From the NCBI RefSeq assembly GCF_963675165.1, contig NC_087383.1, positions 3,254,979 to 3,318,978 on the forward strand: DNA of 64,000 nt, written 5' to 3'. Shown piece after piece: positions 11,566 through 25,200 of the stretch. The stretch's first letter is position 1. Every line of letters starts with the position of its first letter. This DNA is from Halichondria panicea (taxonomy: Eukaryota; Porifera; Demospongiae; Suberitida; Halichondriidae). The translations under genes were made by a program, and so were the position numbers. The notes below the pieces were generated by a model. The model was not told the origin of the DNA and made no database searches. It saw only the letters and a program-made list of their open reading frames with translations.

Positions 11566-14500
11566 CTAGATTAGGAGAGACGTATCGTCTTTGAAATCAG
11601 TCATGGTTTCATTGTCAGTTTTGGAACAGTTCTGGCCATTTGACAGATAGTCTGAATGACACGTTGGACAGGTCAATGTATTGTCATTCTGCATGGGAAC
11701 AGAACATAACCGCCTCAAATACTCTCCTGCAATGCACACTTGACTACTAACCTTCAAAAGTGTTTCTAACTTTGCAATTCTCTCTTTCATTTGAGTCGTT
11801 GCATCTCCACTGACAAGGTTCACGCTTGTTCCGTTAGTTTGCACTGAATTGTTTGTCTGATTCAACACAAAATTTCCTTCTGGATCTCGATACAAGCTGA
11901 TCATCTACAAATGAATGCAAATTGGACAAAAAACTTTAAGCAGATAATCTCTACATTTCTTCTACTATAATTATCTGACTATTATCAATGTCATTTAGAG
12001 TCCCAATTATAATAACAGTACATATGCATGCGTGTAGTCTATATACCAATGTGTACAATCTACACAGACACGTACCCAGTTATCCTTGTGAGTATGAAAA
12101 TGATATTATACCTTAGGAATAAAGATGAGAACCAGGAAGAAAGTTGTCGCAATAAGTATACTTCCGGAGAAGATGGCCTCTTCTATGTTGATGAGATGAT
12201 CAGGAATTAGAACGATACTTCCAACAAAGAACAAAGAAATGCTTGAAATGTATATCACTGCACTAATGTACTTGGAGTCGTTCAACAGTTTGATCTTAAC
12301 TTTACGTGTTTGAATAGCGAGGACAATTCCAATAATCTGAAGAATTGCTAGATACACAATCGTAAGTGTGAGATAGATTGTCTGAACAGATTCTGTATAG
12401 CATTGGTAAACCATTTCGCTTGTCCTTTCATCAAATTCCTGTGTGGTCAGTGTGAAATATATAATACGATGGCATCTAAGCATCTAGATTCAATCAACAT
12501 CTCTCACTGTATGATTAGTAGTATGGTTAGAGAGTGCAACGTGGGATTTTTAGCATGAGTTAACAAGGCAAAGCCGAGTGCTATAATTACCTTGCCATGG
12601 CTTGTGCTATTAATCCCTTATTGCACGAGTAACCGATTCTCTGCAGTTTTAACTGTCGAATTATAGTTTCACTACACGGCTCTTGTACTTTTACTAAAAA
12701 TGTGGTGAAAAAATTTAAGTCCGACATTTTCTATTGCTAAAGTTGATTGATGCTAAATTGAAGTGAAGAGATTAAAGCCGAGCGAAGAGATTCCAGACAA
12801 GAACTAGCTATGGAAGACTAAAACATATATGCTAGAAATGTATCTATGCAAGTGACTCGGGTTTTATAGTAGTCGGTCAGTCTGTCTGTCTGTTATTCTG
12901 TTTATTCTGAGTCTGCTTACCTGGATGCAATAGTGGCTGTGTTTGTACCATGGATAGCCTCAACACTAATTTCGATTGGCAGATTTTGATGTTAAAGCTT
13001 AATTGTCGAATAAAAGTGAGCAAAAGCTAAGAAGCTTGAACCTTGCATATTGGCTAGATGTACACGCGGCTTTGAATCGAGGCTGTAGACTAAACCCCAA
13101 ATTAACACCAAGGGATTGCACTTTACTTGCTATCTATAGCTATAGACACTTGCTGCACTATAAATAACACAGTATTGTAACAAGAGAGCTCACAAGAGTG
13201 TTCTGTCTTTTCTCGAGTAAAATCAGTATAAGATCAAAGCCTCCAAGTATAAACAATATAATAAACTCATTTCATATAATAAACTCATTTCCGTATATAA
13301 ATTTCAGTGTAAAAGGAGTACAAAACATGGAAATGAGACGAAATACTAGTGCATGGCTTTATAAGATAAGTTTCTGGTATGCATAGCAGTGGGAAATGCA
13401 GTAGGAAGGTGCATGCTGAGATCGCGTGACAGCGCGCCAAAAACTGCCCACACACAGGAAGCCACCACCTTTTTTTGCGCATGATAATATGATATTATCC
13501 TATGGATACTGAAGATTATCACGAGTCTGTGCCAGTAACTGCACGAGTGCCTGCAAGGCACGAGTGACAGTTACTAGGCACGGACGAGTGATAATCATCA
13601 GTATCCATGGGATAATGCATTTATTGCTTGGCAACCAAAATGCAGGTTGAATCTGCGCATGCGCAACGTGCGGTTGCTTTATCAACCAGAAGAATGCGTA
13701 GCAACAAAATTGAGTTCTCCCAGTTGAAGACGAGTTTAAGAGAAAGAAAACAGCTAGAAAGACAAAGAAATAAGACTCTAGAACACCAAGAGAGCTTGCA
13801 GAAGGCTACTTAAAGATTTTATAGAGAACAGACAAGAAAAAAAGACAAGAAAAACGTTGACAACCAGCAACCCGTTTTGAAAATGGATAGTTCTGAAGGA
13901 TAAACAGCATGTGCTTGCTTTCTATCATGCTCCAGTGTATCAGAAGAGGAAATGCACCGCTATAACTGAAGAAAAGTGTGACAACCGTTTTTGAAGCCAA
14001 AAAACGACTTTATACAAGCCTGAACAGGCTTATATGGTGGTGCAGTACACTTCTACATGTGCAATACTCCGCTCAAAGCACCCACTCCCGGTCCCAACAC
14101 TGATGCCTGTTTGATGCATTAAATATGAACACTGACAACCTCCTGACCCTCAGCTTCACTGCAAAAGAGCACAGAAGTGATACAGAGCATCAGAAAACAA
14201 GAAAAGAGACCGATAAACATTGCAATGCATGATAATAAGTGTGTAAACTATGTTTTTCTTGTTCTCTCACTGCTGAAAACGTTTTATTCCAAATAAGAAT
14301 CACTTCCTAGTGTGCAATAACAAGTGTGCAATAATACTTCCGGGTGTGCAATATCCCTTTCCTTGCCATTCGTGAAATCTGGAACAGGAGCGTCTTTAGG
14401 TCGATCAATTAGTGTGGATCCGGCCTCACCACGCCTCCAAGTCATTCTATTAGTCTAGATCCGGCTAGCAATTCTAGCTGGGACTCCCAGTTCTAGCTCC

Positions 14501-17500
14501 TTTTGTTTAGCGTGTCAGAGACTGGGAGAAGATGATTGGCACTCCCTGGCTCCTTTGGATGTACAGCTGTCCAGATCCCTAGAACATACCCTCCATTCTG
14601 ACGAGTTATCAGTGCATAGGGTGCTTACTAGATTCTTGCCAGCCAGTACAGTTCAAGCTACACACAGCACCGCTCAACTATTCTCTACCCCATTATCTAG
14701 CTAAATCTGGTCCAACTAGACAGCAGACACAGCTAGTTAATTCAGTAAAGCCAGGGGTAGCCCTACTTCTACGGTTGTTCAGTACCCACGGTAACAATTC
14801 CTCTGGGCTGGGCTAACTAGTTGAGCCACGCCTCCCAATTCTCAAGGCTAGGTACATGTCTCTGTCTAGCTGCTTCTTCAGCTTCTTGCTCAGTTTTGTG
14901 GCTTAGAGAAAGGCCAGCTACTCAGGGGGAAGAGTCCAGATGAAAGTCTGGCAGCCAGGTGACGTCCAAACGGTCAGTTATTCTTTCCACCAACTTTTTA
15001 ATCTAGTCTAGTCCTGCTTGCACTGCTACTACTACTGCTGCCTACTGCTGCTACTCTTCCTAGCTAGTCAAAGGTTTCTTTTTTTTTTTTTTTTTTTTTT
15101 ATAACTACATATGCACAAAGAGACATCAAAGCTTACATCAAAGGACACAGATTTTTAGCCTACTTGACTGATAAGGCGGTTACCTAGACTACAGTTTGTT
15201 TGTCAGGGAGGAGCTCACATACAACTTCATCTAATTCATCATAACGATTCCTTACCCATTGTTGTAATTTCTACAACAGATTGCCAAGGAAAGAGATAAG
15301 GAAAAATATCTGCACAGTTGGTGATGAGTCGCTTCCTGTGCAATTTGAATGAAAAACGCTGATGTCAGCACTTATTAAAAAGCAATAATGTTTTATATTG
15401 TCGCCGCAACGTTAAACATGCAAAAAACTAGCTTTCTTGTGCATGCTGCTCACCGTTTATGATTAGCTCCCAGATAATCATTAATAATTTTTAGGTGCAT
15501 AAGCACCCTGAGCCCATAGCCTGGATACGCCACTGCATGCATAGATAAATTTCTAGCATACGTTTTAGTCAGCAAAGGTGACAAGTACAGTGCATCACAT
15601 ATCCGTATTTTTGTGTATAACCGTATTAGAAGGGAAAAAACCATATAAACAAGCCCCATGCGATGATAATGTGCAATCTAGCCCGGATATGATTCGGGAT
15701 TAATTGTACTGCTCACTGTACAATTATAGCATATGCAGTATATCATACGATGTCTATTATTACAACTTGCATTTCTTGAAAAGGTGTCTGTAGTGACATT
15801 TAGTGCATCTGGTATTGGTTGAAGCTGTGGCACTGTAACTTGCAGAACTGCTAGCACAACACCAATTCCAGATATGCCCATTACTATTAGCACCAGCTTC
15901 CAGTCGTTCAGTGTCTGCATTATATAATTATGTACATGAGCGTTGCATGGTAATGCAAATACTTTTTTTCCAAGTGATGGGTTATGAAATATGTAATAGA
16001 CTCTCCCCATTTTGACCAGAATTGCTGAAAAAGCCAAGCTGATTCCGATTGTATTTATAGTAGAGTTAATCTGCGTAAAAAAGAGGTCATCGAGATTAAT
16101 TACAACCAAGAGTTCATTAGGAAGAGTACGCAACTCCAATTAAAACCGTAGTAGGCGTTTCTTCCAACCTACGTCACAACCTGCTGTTGTATAAACTGTG
16201 ACTTCAATTTGCAATGAATAACATAGTGATGGTTGTGTAGGAAAGGCAATGAATAACATATAGTTTATTGCATTTCCTGCTAGTTGCGGTTACGTAGGTC
16301 AGACGGAACGCCTTTTGTGCTACAGTCTATTGGAGTTACGTACTCTTCCTAATGAACTCTTGTTACAACACATGTACAATATAAGTAATTATGTGTACTT
16401 GAAAGTACTTACGAAACATCTCACAAAGGTCACAGTGTAGTCGGTGCTTGGCAACACTCTCAGATAGATGGAGATGTAATTACAGTAAGCTCCAACAATG
16501 ATAAAGTAGTTTATGTTGGGGCTGGTCAATTTCACAACTCTGTAATCGTGATATGTAAAAACAATGCAGCTATAATTATTACAGATGTTCACAATATAAA
16601 TGCAAACATAATTAAGAACTAGAAGCCTCTGTGTCAAAATAGACATGATGGCTATCACCTCTTTTTCCTTTGCGTGAAATTGAAGAGTAGACAGACCGTA
16701 CAAAAGACGAGGCCAATAGCTGCCAATATGTAATAGGGAATCACGAGAGCTAAATTGTATGTGATAAACTGAGGTACTGGTCTACCATCTGGTGGGACTC
16801 CTCCTTCAAAACCTGCATATATACGCATATACAATAAGATGCTCGATATAAAATGTATAGTACAGCTTAATAATTATTGATTCCTTATTGCAAATACGCT
16901 TCCCAACATTTGGGAATCTGTATAAAGTCCATGCAATTATACAATAATACTATACACAACATAGGCATGGCTGATGATCTTACTTGGAAACACAGTGATA
17001 TTACTCTCTCCACTCTTGTAAAAAAATTCCGCATGGGAGTCATTGATATTTTGGGTGAAGCTGAAATATACACGAGATATTACTGCTGACTCATTGATTA
17101 TTAAACGGTACTGGAAAATCTCCACAATATTAACAACTCGAGATCCATCATTGTCAAACTGTACTGGCCCCTTTAAAAGGTGAGAGGGGTATATGTTTAT
17201 AATTTAAAGGACGACACAGTTGCTATATTTTTTGACTTACAGAGACTCCTATAAAGTTTGTTTTCGCCAGGTTCCACCTGATGATGCATCCCATGAGCTG
17301 ATTGGAGTAGGTGAAGTTCTCCAGTGACACCACCTCCCACTCTACACCAGTCTCCTCAACAGTCCCTCCACACTGAGTCATGTTCAATATCTCCTCTCTT
17401 GTCAGACCACGAACCATCTCATTGGTCTTGTTCAACGCGATAGCAAATGTCCAGAGTGCATCGTAAGCCACGGTTGCGAAAAAGGTGTACGTATAGTTAT

Positions 17501-19042
17501 CTTGAGTATTGTTTGCAAGCCTTCTTTTATATAAAGAATCAAATTCCCTCGGTGTCTGTACGTGTATTTGGGATAATTAAGACCTCAGATTGAAATATCA
17601 TGCATGCAGCTTACCAAGCCAGTATCAGTTGTAGAATTCAGTTTATTCAGATTTGGCAGCAACTGAAGTGCGATGGATCTGTGCAGGGCCTCTGCTAGTT
17701 GGTCATCAGTACAGTTTGTTGGCTCTGGGTTCACCTCCTCTGTCCACCACCTGTCCTGGTACCAGCCGTAGGTCAACCATGCATATTTGGGATAAGTGTA
17801 CCCCCTCAAGTACGCCTGCATATGATGTACATAATTGTATTACATGCAAGGATTGATTCCATCATGCAGTTTACCTGACAAATGATTTGTTTGCCAGTAG
17901 TTGAGTAGGCATTGACGAAGAAAACTCTATAATCCTCGTTTTCAAACTACAAATTAATGTGAACACATAATGATGTGCATGTCATGTCTATAATTATATA
18001 ATTTTATTACTTACAAAAAAATTTGCACCCAGTCCAGTCATAAGGAGTGGAGATGAGATCATTCTGTTGGCCACCTCAATTCCTGCTTCTTCTAAAGGAT
18101 CCTGCACTTGTGCCAATGTCTGCAAATAAAAAGGGCTAAAAATGTTATTGACAGCTTCAAGGCATATAGCATTTACCTCAGTAAACAAGTTCTCATCTTG
18201 AGTGATGAAGGCAATGCGTTTCCAGCCATACTCTTGAATGAGGCTGACTATGGCTGGAGTGAAGATTGTGTCAGAGGGGTAGGTACGGAAGAAGTTGGGG
18301 AAACTATCTCTGTTACTCAACTCGGACAATGATGAAGCATACGAAATCTGTATCGAATATAGAGTATAATTATAGGTATCTTGCCTGATCAGTTTCAAGA
18401 AGCAATAATCCTGTGTCATAATAGGCAAAAACATTGATCAAAGCTGGTAAACATCTAAAATCGAGACAATTTAACTAGTATAGATCTCTGTAATATCACT
18501 ATACAATAACTATTGCATGGCATTAACCACGCAAGAAAAAATATACCTGTGAGATACTGTTGTGGTGAATGATCTCTGCCACAGGAGTAGAGGCCACTGA
18601 GCAGCCACAGCCCAGGAGACCAAGCACAGTCGGGTGGGGTGGAGAAATGGCATCAAAATATTCATTCAGTGACACAGTTCTATCACACTGCAATAGTTTT
18701 TGTGAGATGCATTTTAGTATAGCTACTGCAGTATTAAGATGGAACCTAACATGCCATCAATTGTATTAATGGTGAAATGTACATATAGCTAGATCAAGTA
18801 TATAGTGTAAATCTCACCATTGTGTCCACCACAGATGTGTGAGTGAGGTTGTAGCCAGGTAGAATAGAGCTGTCAGCATTAATCAGCTCCTCTGCTAACT
18901 CGATGGCAGGCACCACTCCTGATGTGTCAAAACCTCCAGTAGGTCCAGAAGTGAACAGAGCATACCTTAGCTCTTGATTATGAGCAGCTCCAAGCATAGT
19001 TTCAATGAGAAGCACCAAAATATAAGCACCTTTGACAGCCAT
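11566..19042 (-). CDS. Metabotropic GABA-B-receptor-like GPCR, copy 4
   Basis: Exons: 18818-19042, 18547-18687, 18177-18347, 18015-18119, 17875-17946, 17615-17815, 17241-17555, 16984-17170, 16659-16812, 16413-16539, 15963-16070, 15771-15914, 12112-12438, 11752-11904, 11566-11688; 850 codons. Residues 1-20 form the signal peptide and the ligand domain runs to about 472. Helix 1 is in exon 9, helices 2-4 in exons 10-12 and helices 5-7 in exon 13 (about 651-759). The tail holds MISLYRDPEG, a short coiled coil, then LTCPTCHSDY. Intron 10 contains a 254-bp inverted-repeat element and intron 12 is 3.3 kb, full of repeats. Intron 12 needs a GC donor for the frame to stay open. The start is the first ATG after a conserved GC-box. 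Confidence 0.88.
12526..12633. repeat. Palindromic mini-element in intron 12 of copy 4
   Basis: The arms GTGCAACGTGGGATTTTTAG and CTATTAATCCCTTATTGCAC are imperfect complements around a core with ACAAGGCAAAGCC and CCTTGCCATGGCTTG. A near-identical copy occupies the same place in intron 12 of copy 6 (26713-26825), and a decayed half copy lies near 20237-20340 in copy 5. It was therefore present before these genes duplicated. Confidence 0.65.
13497..13872 (+). repeat. Palindrome-headed dispersed repeat, copy A
   Basis: It begins with a 110-bp imperfect palindrome bounded by ATGGATACTGA and TCAGTATCCAT. The flank after it contains AATGCAGGTTGAATCTGCGC and an AAGAAAACAGCTAGAAAGAC-like segment. 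The same order, reverse-complemented and about 80% alike by eye, occurs just upstream of the NLR gene. A 61-codon frame inside it is not conserved in the other copy, so I treat it as non-coding. Confidence 0.65.
15079..15100. repeat. Poly-T tract
   Basis: An uninterrupted run of about 22 T lies in intron 12 of copy 4. Read on the minus strand it is a poly-A tail, which could mark the end of a retroposed sequence running leftward from here. No flanking target duplication was found. Confidence 0.6.
16108..16361. mobile_element. Inverted-repeat mini-transposon in intron 10 of copy 4
   Basis: The ends AAGAGTTCATTAGGAAGAGT and ACTCTTCCTAATGAACTCTT are perfect complements, and the internal sequence is non-coding. 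Orthologous insertions sit at 22541-22817 (copy 5) and 29320-29596 (copy 6). A related copy is at 47147-47652. Intron 10 of copies 2 and 3 is only about 65 bp and lacks it. Confidence 0.8.
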
Positions 19043-19054
19043 TATTTACAGATC

Positions 19055-19082
19055 GATCAGCCCCACCCCTCTTTTTGGAGAG
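19055..19082 (-). promoter_or_regulatory. Conserved GC/GT-box upstream of copy 4
   Basis: This is the same GGGGTGGGGC-containing block as at 11408-11435, ending about 13 bp 5' of the start codon of copy 4. So close to the ATG it would lie in the core promoter or the 5' leader. Confidence 0.5.
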
Positions 19083-19109
19083 GGAAACAAACTGTGTCAC
19101 GACTTATTC

Positions 19110-19149
19110 TAGCCTCGAATCCAGGCCGGTCTGCCTGGTCTCGAGGCTA
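19110..19149. mobile_element. 40-bp miniature element with 8-9-bp target duplication, upstream of copy 4
   Basis: TAGCCTCGAATCCAGGCC at the left end is mirrored by a right end finishing CTCGAGGCTA. It is flanked by GACTTATT on both sides (the ninth base differs). Same family as 25584-25633 and 46089-46858. Confidence 0.7.
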
Positions 19150-19263
19150 GACTTATTAAAATTAATTATGATTATTATTATGGGAAATCAGCATGATAAT
19201 ATCTCAGCACAATGATAAATAATTATGCAATGGCAGTGCTAGAGCAAAAGCAAAAATCTAAAA

Positions 19264-22200
19264 CTAGAAGTAGAAAGAAATATCTTCTTCGAAATCAGTC
19301 ATGGTTCCATTGTCAGTTTTGGAACAGTTCTGGCCATTTGACAGATAGTCTGAATGACACGTTGGACAGGTCAATGTATTGTCATTCTGCATGGGAACAT
19401 AATTGCCTCAAACACTCTCCTTCAATGCACACCTGACTACTAACCTTCAAAAGTGTTTCTAACTTTGCAATTCTCTCCTTCATTTGAGTCGTTGCATCTC
19501 CACTGACAAGGTTCTCGCTTGTTCCGTTAGTTTGTACTGAATTGTTTGTCTGATTCAACACAAAGTTTCCTTCTGGATCTCGATACAAGCTGATCATCTA
19601 CAAATGAATGCAAATAGATTGTAATTGGACAAAAAAACTTCAAGCTAGATATTCTCTACATTTCTTCTACTATCTGACTATTATCAATGTCATTTACAGT
19701 CCCAATTGTAATAGCAGTACATATGCATGCGTGCATGTATATAATGTACAATCTAGACAGACACGTACCCAAATGCAGTCATCTTTGTGAATATGAAAAT
19801 GACAATAATTATACCTTAGGAATGAAGATGAGAGCCAGGAAGAAAGTTGTCGCAATAAGTATACTTCCGCAGAAGATGGCCTCTTCTATGTTGATGAGAT
19901 GATCAGGAATTAGAACGATACTTCCAATAAAGAGCAAAGAAATGCTTGAAATGTATATCGCTGCACTAATGTACTTGGAGTCGTTCAGCAGTTTGATCTT
20001 AACTTTACGTGTTTGAATAGCGAGGACAATTCCAATAATCTGAAGAATTGCTAGATACACAATCGTAAGTGTGAGATAGATTGTCTGAACAGATTCTGTA
20101 TAGCATTGGTAAACCATTTCGCTTGTACTTTCACCAAGTTCCTGTGTGGTCAGAGTGAAATATATGATGAGATGATGATATCTAAAAATTAAGCATCAAG
20201 ATTCAATCGACATCTCTCACTGTATGATTAGTAGTATATGGTTAAAGAGTGCAATATGGGATTTTTAGCATGAGTAACAAGGCAAAGCCGAGTGCTGTAT
20301 TTGCCATTGCTTGTTGTGAGTTGCTATATATATGCATAATACCGATTCTCTGCAGTTTTAACCGTAGAATTATAGTTTCACTATATACACAGCTCTTGTA
20401 CACTAAAGTCCGACGTTTTCTATTCCTTCTTGCTTAAGGTTGAATGTGTTTGCTTGCCTATAGCAACCTAAATTGAAGTGAAGAGATTAAAGCCGAGCGA
20501 AGAGATTCCAGACAAGAACTAGCTATGGAAGACTAAAACATAATTATGCTAAAAATGTATCTATGCAGGTGACCCGGGTTAGTCAGTCAGTTTGTTTAGA
20601 TCTGTCATTCTGTGTATTCTGAGTCTGCTTACCTGGTTACAATAGCACTGTGTTTGTACCATGGATAGTATCAACACAACAAGGGAATATTTTATAATTT
20701 GGCAGATTTTGATGTTAAAGCTTCATTGTCGAATAAAAGTGAGCAAAATCTAAGAAGCTTGAACCCTGCATATTGGGCTAGATGTACACGCGGCTTTGAC
20801 TCGAGGCTGTAGACTAAACCCCAAATTAACGCCAAGGGTTTGCACTTTACTTGTTATCTATTATTATAGCTATAGAACTTGCTGCACTATAATTATAGTA
20901 CAGTATTGTAACAAGAGAGCTCACAAGAGTGTCCTGTCTTTTCTCGAGTAAGATCAAGATCAAAGCCTCCAAGTATAAACTAGTATTATAATAAACTCAT
21001 TTCCGTATATAAATTTCAGTGTAAAAGAGTACAAAAACATGGAAATGAGATGAAATGCTAGTGGCTTCATAAGATAAATTTCTAGCATGCATAGCAGTGG
21101 GAAATGCAGTAGGAGGGTGCATACTGAGATCGCGTGACAGCGCGCCAAAAAATGGACGGCCCACACACAGAAAGCCACACCACCTTTTTTGCGCATGACA
21201 ATGTTGCCGCAATCGTTAAACATGCAAAAACTAGCTTTCTTGTGCATGCTGCTACCGTTTATGAACAGCTCCCAGATAAACATTTTAAGTGCTTGAACCC
21301 TGAGCCCATAGCTGGATACGCCACTGCATAGATAAATTTCTAGCATATGTTTTAGTATCAGACCAGCAAACGTGACAAGTACAGTGCAGCACATATCCGT
21401 ATACAGTAGACTCTCGCTATTCCGGCTCTCTGAAGTACGGCCACCTCGATATACCGGCCATTTGGCTTGGCACGGAATGCTAGCTATATATGTTTACTGC
21501 ACAAAACTCACCCTGAAGTACGGCCACTCGCTATTCTGTTTACCGTCCAGTGCTGGCTGTCCCAAACAAGGTTTTCAATGTAATTTTATAGGTATATTAC
21601 GGCCGGATATGACGTTTTGGGTGTGGTTTAGCAAATAAAATTGGATTATACTTAAATATCCTTCATTATCCTCCAGACAAGAACCGCAAAAGTAGTCATT
21701 AGATTCGAGGTAAGGTCATTTTTAAGCCGCGGTTATTTCCTGAGATACAGCCACCTCGCTATTCCGGCCAAGCTGCATGGTCCCAAGGGTGACCGGATTA
21801 ACGAGAGTCTACTGTAACCATATTAGAAGGGGAAAAACCGTATACTTGGAGGTAAGATTTTGTCCACGAATGAGTTCAGCAAGATCTATAATCCTATAGC
21901 CTCACCCACTGCTATATAAAACTGCCTTTGTTACAGAATTATATCACTCCTTGTCTCCAACAGCAGGGTAGGTATTTTTATTTTCTATCGCAGTGCGACG
22001 CCACGATCGCACGATGTATAAAGGACTAGACATGTTCAGCCGCGGCCGTTATTTGAAAACAAGCCCTATGCAATGACGATGCAATATAGCCCGGATGTGA
22101 TACAGGATTAATTGTACTGCTCATTGTACAATTATAGCATATGCAGTACATCATACGATGTCTATCATTACAACTTGCATTTCTTGAAAAGGTGTCTGTA

Positions 22201-25200
22201 GTGACATTTAGTGGATCTGGTATTGGTTGAAGCTGTGGCACTGTAACTTGCAGAACTGCTAGCACAACACCAATTCCAGATATGCCCATTACTATTAGCA
22301 CCAGCTTCCAGTCGTTTAGTGTCTGCATTATATAATTATGTAAATGAGCGTTGCATGAGCGTTGCATGGTAATGCAAATACCTTTTTTCCAAGTGATGGG
22401 TTATGAAAAATGTAATAGACTCTCCCCATTTTGACCAGAATTGCTGAAAAAGCCAAGCTGATTCCGATTGTATTTATAGTAGAGGTAATCTGCGTAAAAA
22501 TTATTTAATCAGTAAGAGGTCATCAAGATTAATTACAACCAAGAGTTCATTAGGAAGAGTACACAACTCCACTTAAAACCGTAGTAGGCGTTTCTTCCAA
22601 CCTACGTCACAACCTGCTGTTGTTATAAACTGTGACTTCAATTTACAATGAATAACATAGTGATGATTGTGATAATTATAGTAGGAAAGGCAATGAGTTA
22701 CATAGCATAGTTACTTATTGCCTTTTCTGCTAGACTAAGTTGCGGTTACGTAGGTCAGACGGAACGCCTTTTGTGCTACAGTCTATTGGAGTTGCGTACT
22801 CTTCCTAATGAACTCTTGTTACAACACATGTACAATATAAGTAATTATGTGTACTTGAAAATACTTACGAAACATCTCACTAAGGTCACAGTGTAGTCGG
22901 TGCTTGGCAACACTCTCAGATAGATGGAGATGTAATTACAGTAAGCTCCAACAATGATAAAGTAGTTTATGTTGGGACTGGTCAATTTCACAACTCTGTA
23001 ATTGTGAGATGAACGTGTGTATGTGAAAACAATGCTTATTATAGATGTTTACAATAATGCAAACATAATTAAGCCTCTGTGTCAAAATAGACATGATGGC
23101 TATCACCTCTTTTTCCTTTGCGTGAAATTGAAGAGTAGACAGACCGTACAAAAGACGAGGCCAATAGCTGCCAATATGTAATAGGGAATCACGAGAGCTA
23201 AATTGTACGTGATAAACTGAGGCACTGGTCTACCATCTGGTGGGACTCCTCCTTCGGAACCTGCATATACGCATGAGCAATAAAATGCTCGATATGAAAT
23301 GTATACTACAGCTTAATAATTATCGATTGCTTATTGCAAATACGATTCCCAACATTTGGGAATCTGTATAAAGTCCATGCAAGTATATACTATACACAAC
23401 ATATATAGGCATGGCTGATGGTCTTACTTGGAAATACAGTGATATTACTCTCTCCACTCTTGTAAAAAAATTCCTCATGGGAATCATTGATATTTTGGGT
23501 GAAGCTGAAATATACACGAGATATTACTGCTGACTCTTTGATTATTAAACGATACTGGAAAATGTCCACAATATTAACAACTCGAGATCCATCATTGTCA
23601 AACTGTACTGGCCCCTTTAAAAGGTGAGAGGGGTATATGTTTATAATTTAAAGGACGACACAGTTGCTATATTTTTTGTCTTACAGAGACTCCTACAAAG
23701 TTTGTTTTCTCCAGGTTCCACCTGATGATGCATCCCATGAGCTGATTGGAGTAGGTGAAGTTCTCCAGTGACACCACCTCCCACTCTACACCAGTCTCCT
23801 CAACAGTCCCTCCACACTGAGTCATGTTCAATATCTCCTCTCTTGTCAGACCAAGAACCATCTCATTGGTCTTGTTCAACGCGATAGCAAATGTCCAGAG
23901 TGCATCGTAAGCCACGGTTGCGAAAAAGGTGTACGTATAGTTATCTTGAGTATTGTTTGCAAGCCTTCTTTTATATAGAGAATCAAATTCCCTCGGTGTC
24001 TGTATTTGGAATAATTAATACCTCAGATTGAAATATCATGCATGCATGCAGCTTACCAAGCCAGTATCAGTTGTAGAATTCAGTTTATTCAGATTTGGCA
24101 GCAACTGAAGTGCAATGGATCTGTGCAGGGCCTCTGCTAGTTGGTCATCAGTACAGTTTGTTGGCTCTGGGTTCACCTCCTCTGTCCACCACCTGTCCTG
24201 GTACCAGCCGTAGGTCAACCACACATATTTGGGATAAGTGTACCCCCTCAAGTATGCCTGCATGATGTACATAATTGTATTACATGCAAGGATTGATTCC
24301 ATCATGCAATTTACCTCACAAATGATTTGTTTGCCAGTAGTTGAGTAGGTATTTACGAAGAAAACTCTATAATCCTCGTCTTCAAACTAAATTACAACAA
24401 TTAATGTGAACACATAATTATGACTGTGCATGTCATGTCAACAGTGTCCGTCTATTACTTACAAAAAAATTTGCACCCAGTCCAGTCATAGGGAATGGAG
24501 ATGAGATCATTCTGTTGGCCACCTCAATTCCTGCTTCTTCTAAAGGATCCTGCACTTGTGCCAATGTCTGCAAACAAAAAGGGCAAAAATGTTATTTACA
24601 GCTTCATGCAAGGCATATAGTGTAATGCATTTACCTCAGTAAACAAGTTCTCATCTTGAGTGATGAAGGCAATGCGTTTCCAGCCATACTCTTGAATGAG
24701 GCTGACTATGGCTGGAGTGAAGATTGTGTCAGAGGGGTAGGTACGGAAGAAGTTGGGGAAACTATCTCTGTTACTCAACTTGGACAATGATGAAGCATAC
24801 GAAATCTGTATCAAATATAGAGTATAATTATACGTATCTTGCCTGATCAGTTTCAAGAAGCAATAATCCTGTGTCATAAATAAGCAAAAACATTGATCAA
24901 AGCTGGTAAACATTGATCAAAGCTGGTAAACATCTAAAATCGAGACAATTTGACTAGTATAGATCTCTGTAATATCATACTGCTATACAATACCTATTGC
25001 ATGACAGTAATCACGCCAGAAAAATATACCTGTGAGATACTGTTGTGGTGAATGATCTCTGCCACAGGAGTAGAGGCCACTGAGCAGCCACAGCCCAGGA
25101 GACCAAGCACAGTCGGGTGGGGTGGAGAAATGGCATCAAAGTATTCATTCAGTGACACAGTTCTATCACACTGCAATAGTTTTTGTGAGATGCATTTTAG

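Larger units (their letters stand above)
13487..15400. mobile_element. About 1.9-kb insertion in intron 12 of copy 4, absent from copy 5
   Basis: The flanks (GCGCATGATAAT on the left, TTGTCGCCGCAACG on the right) are adjacent in copy 5 near 21190-21212, so everything between was inserted in copy 4 or lost from copy 5. The block is composite. At 13497-13872 is a palindrome-headed repeat also found at 48283-48632. Around 14000-15070 is an unrecognised stretch rich in CTAGCT motifs. At 15079-15100 is a run of about 22 T. On the minus strand, 15180-15275 has an acceptor-like TTGTAG followed by 27 open codons, which I cannot identify. Confidence 0.55.

Noticed and set aside
11566-11688. CxxCH as a heme-attachment site
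   Set aside because: The motif lies in a predicted cytoplasmic tail, not in a secreted or organellar cytochrome; a metal or redox motif is more plausible.
13628-13813. 61-codon basic frame MATKMQVESAHAQ...
   Set aside because: It lies in a dispersed repeat whose other copy (48283-48632) does not keep the frame.
21372-21638. 88-codon frame over the pogo-like element
   Set aside because: No transposase or DNA-binding features; the element is only 411 bp and appears non-coding.
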